NCBI RefSeq assembly: GCF_000966975.1
Contig: NZ_JZWV01000061.1
Location: forward strand, 1 to 7,099
From: Streptomyces katrae
Lineage (GTDB): Bacteria; Actinomycetota; Actinomycetes; Streptomycetales; Streptomycetaceae
DNA: 7,099 nt
Direction of reading: 5' to 3'
Both the position numbers and the translations under genes were made by a program. The notes beneath the pieces were generated by a model. The model ran no database searches, was not told the origin of the DNA, and was given only the letters and a program-made list of their open reading frames with translations. Each line of letters begins with the position of its first letter. The stretch's first letter is position 1. Shown piece after piece: positions 6,317-7,099 of the stretch.

Positions 6317-6351
6317 CGGACAGGGGCCCCGGCAGGACGTACGCTCGCCGC
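6317..6351 (+). promoter_or_regulatory. Promoter of the lipoprotein hydrolase gene, leaderless type
   Basis: TACGCT at 6340-6345 fits TANNNT and lies exactly 6 nt before the ATG at 6352, the same geometry as the tmk promoter. CGGACA at 6317-6322, with a 17-bp spacer, matches four of six bases of TTGACA. No Shine-Dalgarno lies in the right place; the AGGA at 6334-6337 is 14 nt from the ATG. Confidence 0.6.
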
Positions 6352-7099
6352 ATGGACACCAGGCGACTGCTGCGCACCACCGGGACCGTGATCGCAGCCG
6401 CCGGGCTGCTGCTGTCCGGCTGCACCTCCGGCAGCCCGGACGTGGCCTCCGCCTCGGCCGAGCCGTCCGCGGTTCCGGCCGGGCTGCGCCCGTACTACGC
6501 GCAGAAGCTGAGCTGGCGCGACTGCGGTGTCCAGGGCTTCCAGTGCTCCACGATGAAGGCGCCCCTGGACTACGCGAACCCGGGCTCCGGCCAGGACGTG
6601 GACATCGCGGTGGCCCGCCGCACGGCCACCGGTCCGGGCAAGAAGCTCGGCTCCCTGGTGGTCAACCCGGGCGGCCCCGGCGGTTCCGGCATCGGCTACC
6701 TCCAGGCGTACGCCGGCATCGGCTACCCGGCGGCCGTCCGCGCCCGCTACGACATGGTCTCCTTCGACCCGCGCGGAGTGGCCCGCAGCAGCCCCGTGGA
6801 ATGCCTGACCGGCCCGGCGATGGACCGGTTCACCCAGGTCGACCAGACCCCGGACGACCAGGCGGAGCGGGCTCGTCTGGTGGCGGCGTTCAAGGAGTTC
6901 GCGGCGGGCTGCGAGCAGCGCTCGGCGCGGATCCTGCCGCACGTCTCCACCGTGGACGCCGCCCGCGACATGGACCTGCTCCGGGCCGTCCTGGGCGACG
7001 AGAAGCTGAACTACGTCGGCGCCTCCTACGGCACCTTCCTCGGCGCGACGTACGCAGACCTCTTCCCGGGACGGGTGGGCCGGATGGTCCTGGACGGGG
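6352..7099 (+). CDS. Tripeptidyl-aminopeptidase-like alpha/beta hydrolase lipoprotein (3' end outside window)
   Basis: A serine hydrolase of the Streptomyces Tap/SlpD type, expected to cut short peptides from the N-terminus or to act as an esterase outside the membrane. The first 249 residues are visible. MDTRRLLRTTG has a twin-arginine look (TRRLLR at 3-8), followed by a hydrophobic stretch and the lipobox LLSGC with Cys24 as the lipidation site. Then come a Ser/Ala/Pro linker, the oxyanion motif NPGGPGGSG (105-113), FDPRG and the nucleophile elbow GASYG (223-227) with Ser225. The catalytic Asp and His would lie beyond the window. Cys 58, 65, 150 and 187 could form disulfides. ATG 6352 is supported by the signal peptide and the -10 spacing. 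The family is clear; the substrate cannot be told. Confidence 0.9.
   Translation, partial: MDTRRLLRTTGTVIAAAGLLLSGCTSGSPDVASASAEPSAVPAGLRPYYAQKLSWRDCGVQGFQCSTMKAPLDYANPGSGQDVDIAVARRTATGPGKKLGSLVVNPGGPGGSGIGYLQAYAGIGYPAAVRARYDMVSFDPRGVARSSPVECLTGPAMDRFTQVDQTPDDQAERARLVAAFKEFAAGCEQRSARILPHVSTVDAARDMDLLRAVLGDEKLNYVGASYGTFLGATYADLFPGRVGRMVLDG

Overview
The window is very GC-rich, all genes lie on the + strand, and the gene order is topA, a major-facilitator/thymidylate-kinase fusion, DNA polymerase III delta' (holB), and a tripeptidyl-aminopeptidase-like lipoprotein. This is the core-chromosome arrangement I know from Streptomyces (from memory, equivalent to S. coelicolor SCO3543 down to SCO3540). 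Other actinomycete marks are the lysine-dyad tail on topoisomerase I with no cysteines, promoters with a TANNNT hexamer placed for leaderless mRNAs, and a PafBC-type DNA-damage promoter. I see no mobile element, tRNA, rRNA or CRISPR array.

Layout. Bases 2-1576 are the C-terminal half of topA, followed by a strong GC hairpin. Bases 1577-1718 hold a candidate DnaA box, a dyad and a -10 element exactly 6 nt before the next ATG. Bases 1719-4796 encode a 12-helix membrane domain, a complete dTMP kinase and a long Ala/Glu/Arg coiled coil. A perfect 20-bp tandem duplication (4701-4740) throws the last part out of frame, and the displaced C-terminus continues in another frame to 4987. A damage-type promoter (5023-5045) and a near-perfect Shine-Dalgarno precede holB (ATG 5097). 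holB is also broken: near 5711-5722 the frame changes and about 30-40 expected residues are missing. The rest of the gene runs in the other frame to 6208. After a structured 143-bp gap, a second leaderless-type promoter drives a lipoprotein alpha/beta hydrolase that runs off the window at 7099. No gap between genes exceeds 150 bases.

Functionally, the first three genes serve DNA topology, dTTP supply and the replicative clamp loader. The fourth is an envelope hydrolase and is probably a separate unit. The most notable points are the two adjacent lesions in genes whose functions are normally essential (real mutations or assembly errors), the membrane-tethered dTMP kinase architecture, and the regulatory signals that appear to link tmk to DnaA and holB to the PafBC damage response.
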